Assembly (NCBI GenBank): GCA_018065745.1
Contig: JAGHSS010000028.1
Coordinates: 1 to 5,616, forward strand
DNA length: 5,616 bases
Source of the DNA: Candidatus Neoflavobacterium equi
Lineage (GTDB): Bacteria; Bacteroidota; Bacteroidia; Flavobacteriales; Flavobacteriaceae
Reading direction: 5' to 3'
How positions within the stretch are numbered: position 1 is the first letter of the stretch; every line of letters begins with the position of its first letter. The notes under the pieces were generated by a model, which saw only the letters and a list, made by a program, of their open reading frames with translations, was not told where the DNA came from and made no database searches. The translations under genes were made by a program, and so were the position numbers. Below are positions 5,589-5,616 of the stretch, one piece after another.

Positions 5589-5616
5589 CGTAATTTTTCA
5601 AAAGATAATATAATAT

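Overview
This window looks like a piece of a chromosome from a flavobacterium (phylum Bacteroidota). The evidence is the low GC content, starts with A-rich leaders and few Shine-Dalgarno sites, -7 boxes of the TAnnTTTG type, and two protein families largely confined to Bacteroidota (DUF2480 and DUF3078). Identification is by reading motifs and recalling families; no database search was run.

Layout. Positions 1-205 hold no gene I recognise and carry a probable promoter for the next gene. On the + strand follows a tight cluster: sufS (cysteine desulfurase, 206-1420), a small lipoprotein of unknown role (1427-1903), sufE (1908-2345) and a SufT/PaaD-like DUF59 (MIP18-family) protein (2332-2655). 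These four lie 6 nt apart, 4 nt apart and overlapping by 14 nt, so they are almost certainly one transcript. A hairpin with a T-run, whose loop contains the DUF59 stop codon, ends this block or attenuates it. Two more + strand genes follow: a DUF2480 protein (2692-3201) and a DUF3078 outer-membrane beta-barrel-like protein (3258-4109). The convergent gene on the - strand is the ribosome-associated GTPase hflX (4307-5563), with its likely promoter at the right edge.

The 197-nt gap between the convergent genes is not empty. It holds a GC-rich structured element (about 4117-4204) that resembles a dispersed repeat I recall from flavobacterial genomes, and then a strong bidirectional terminator (4243-4277).

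How the genes work together. SufS takes sulfur from cysteine as a persulfide, SufE accepts it and passes it to the SufBCD scaffold, and the DUF59 protein probably assists cluster maturation or transfer. sufB, sufC and sufD are not in the window, and sufD does not run directly into sufS. The lipoprotein, DUF2480 and DUF3078 are unexplained companions; DUF2480, with three cysteines, is the most plausible Fe-S accessory.

Most of the window is ordinary conserved gene content. The parts most worth a second look are the structured repeat, the terminator placed over the end of the DUF59 gene, the inverted repeat around the DUF3078 start codon, the lipoprotein wedged between sufS and sufE, and a decayed 33-bp tandem repeat that makes the acidic tail of HflX and continues past its stop codon.
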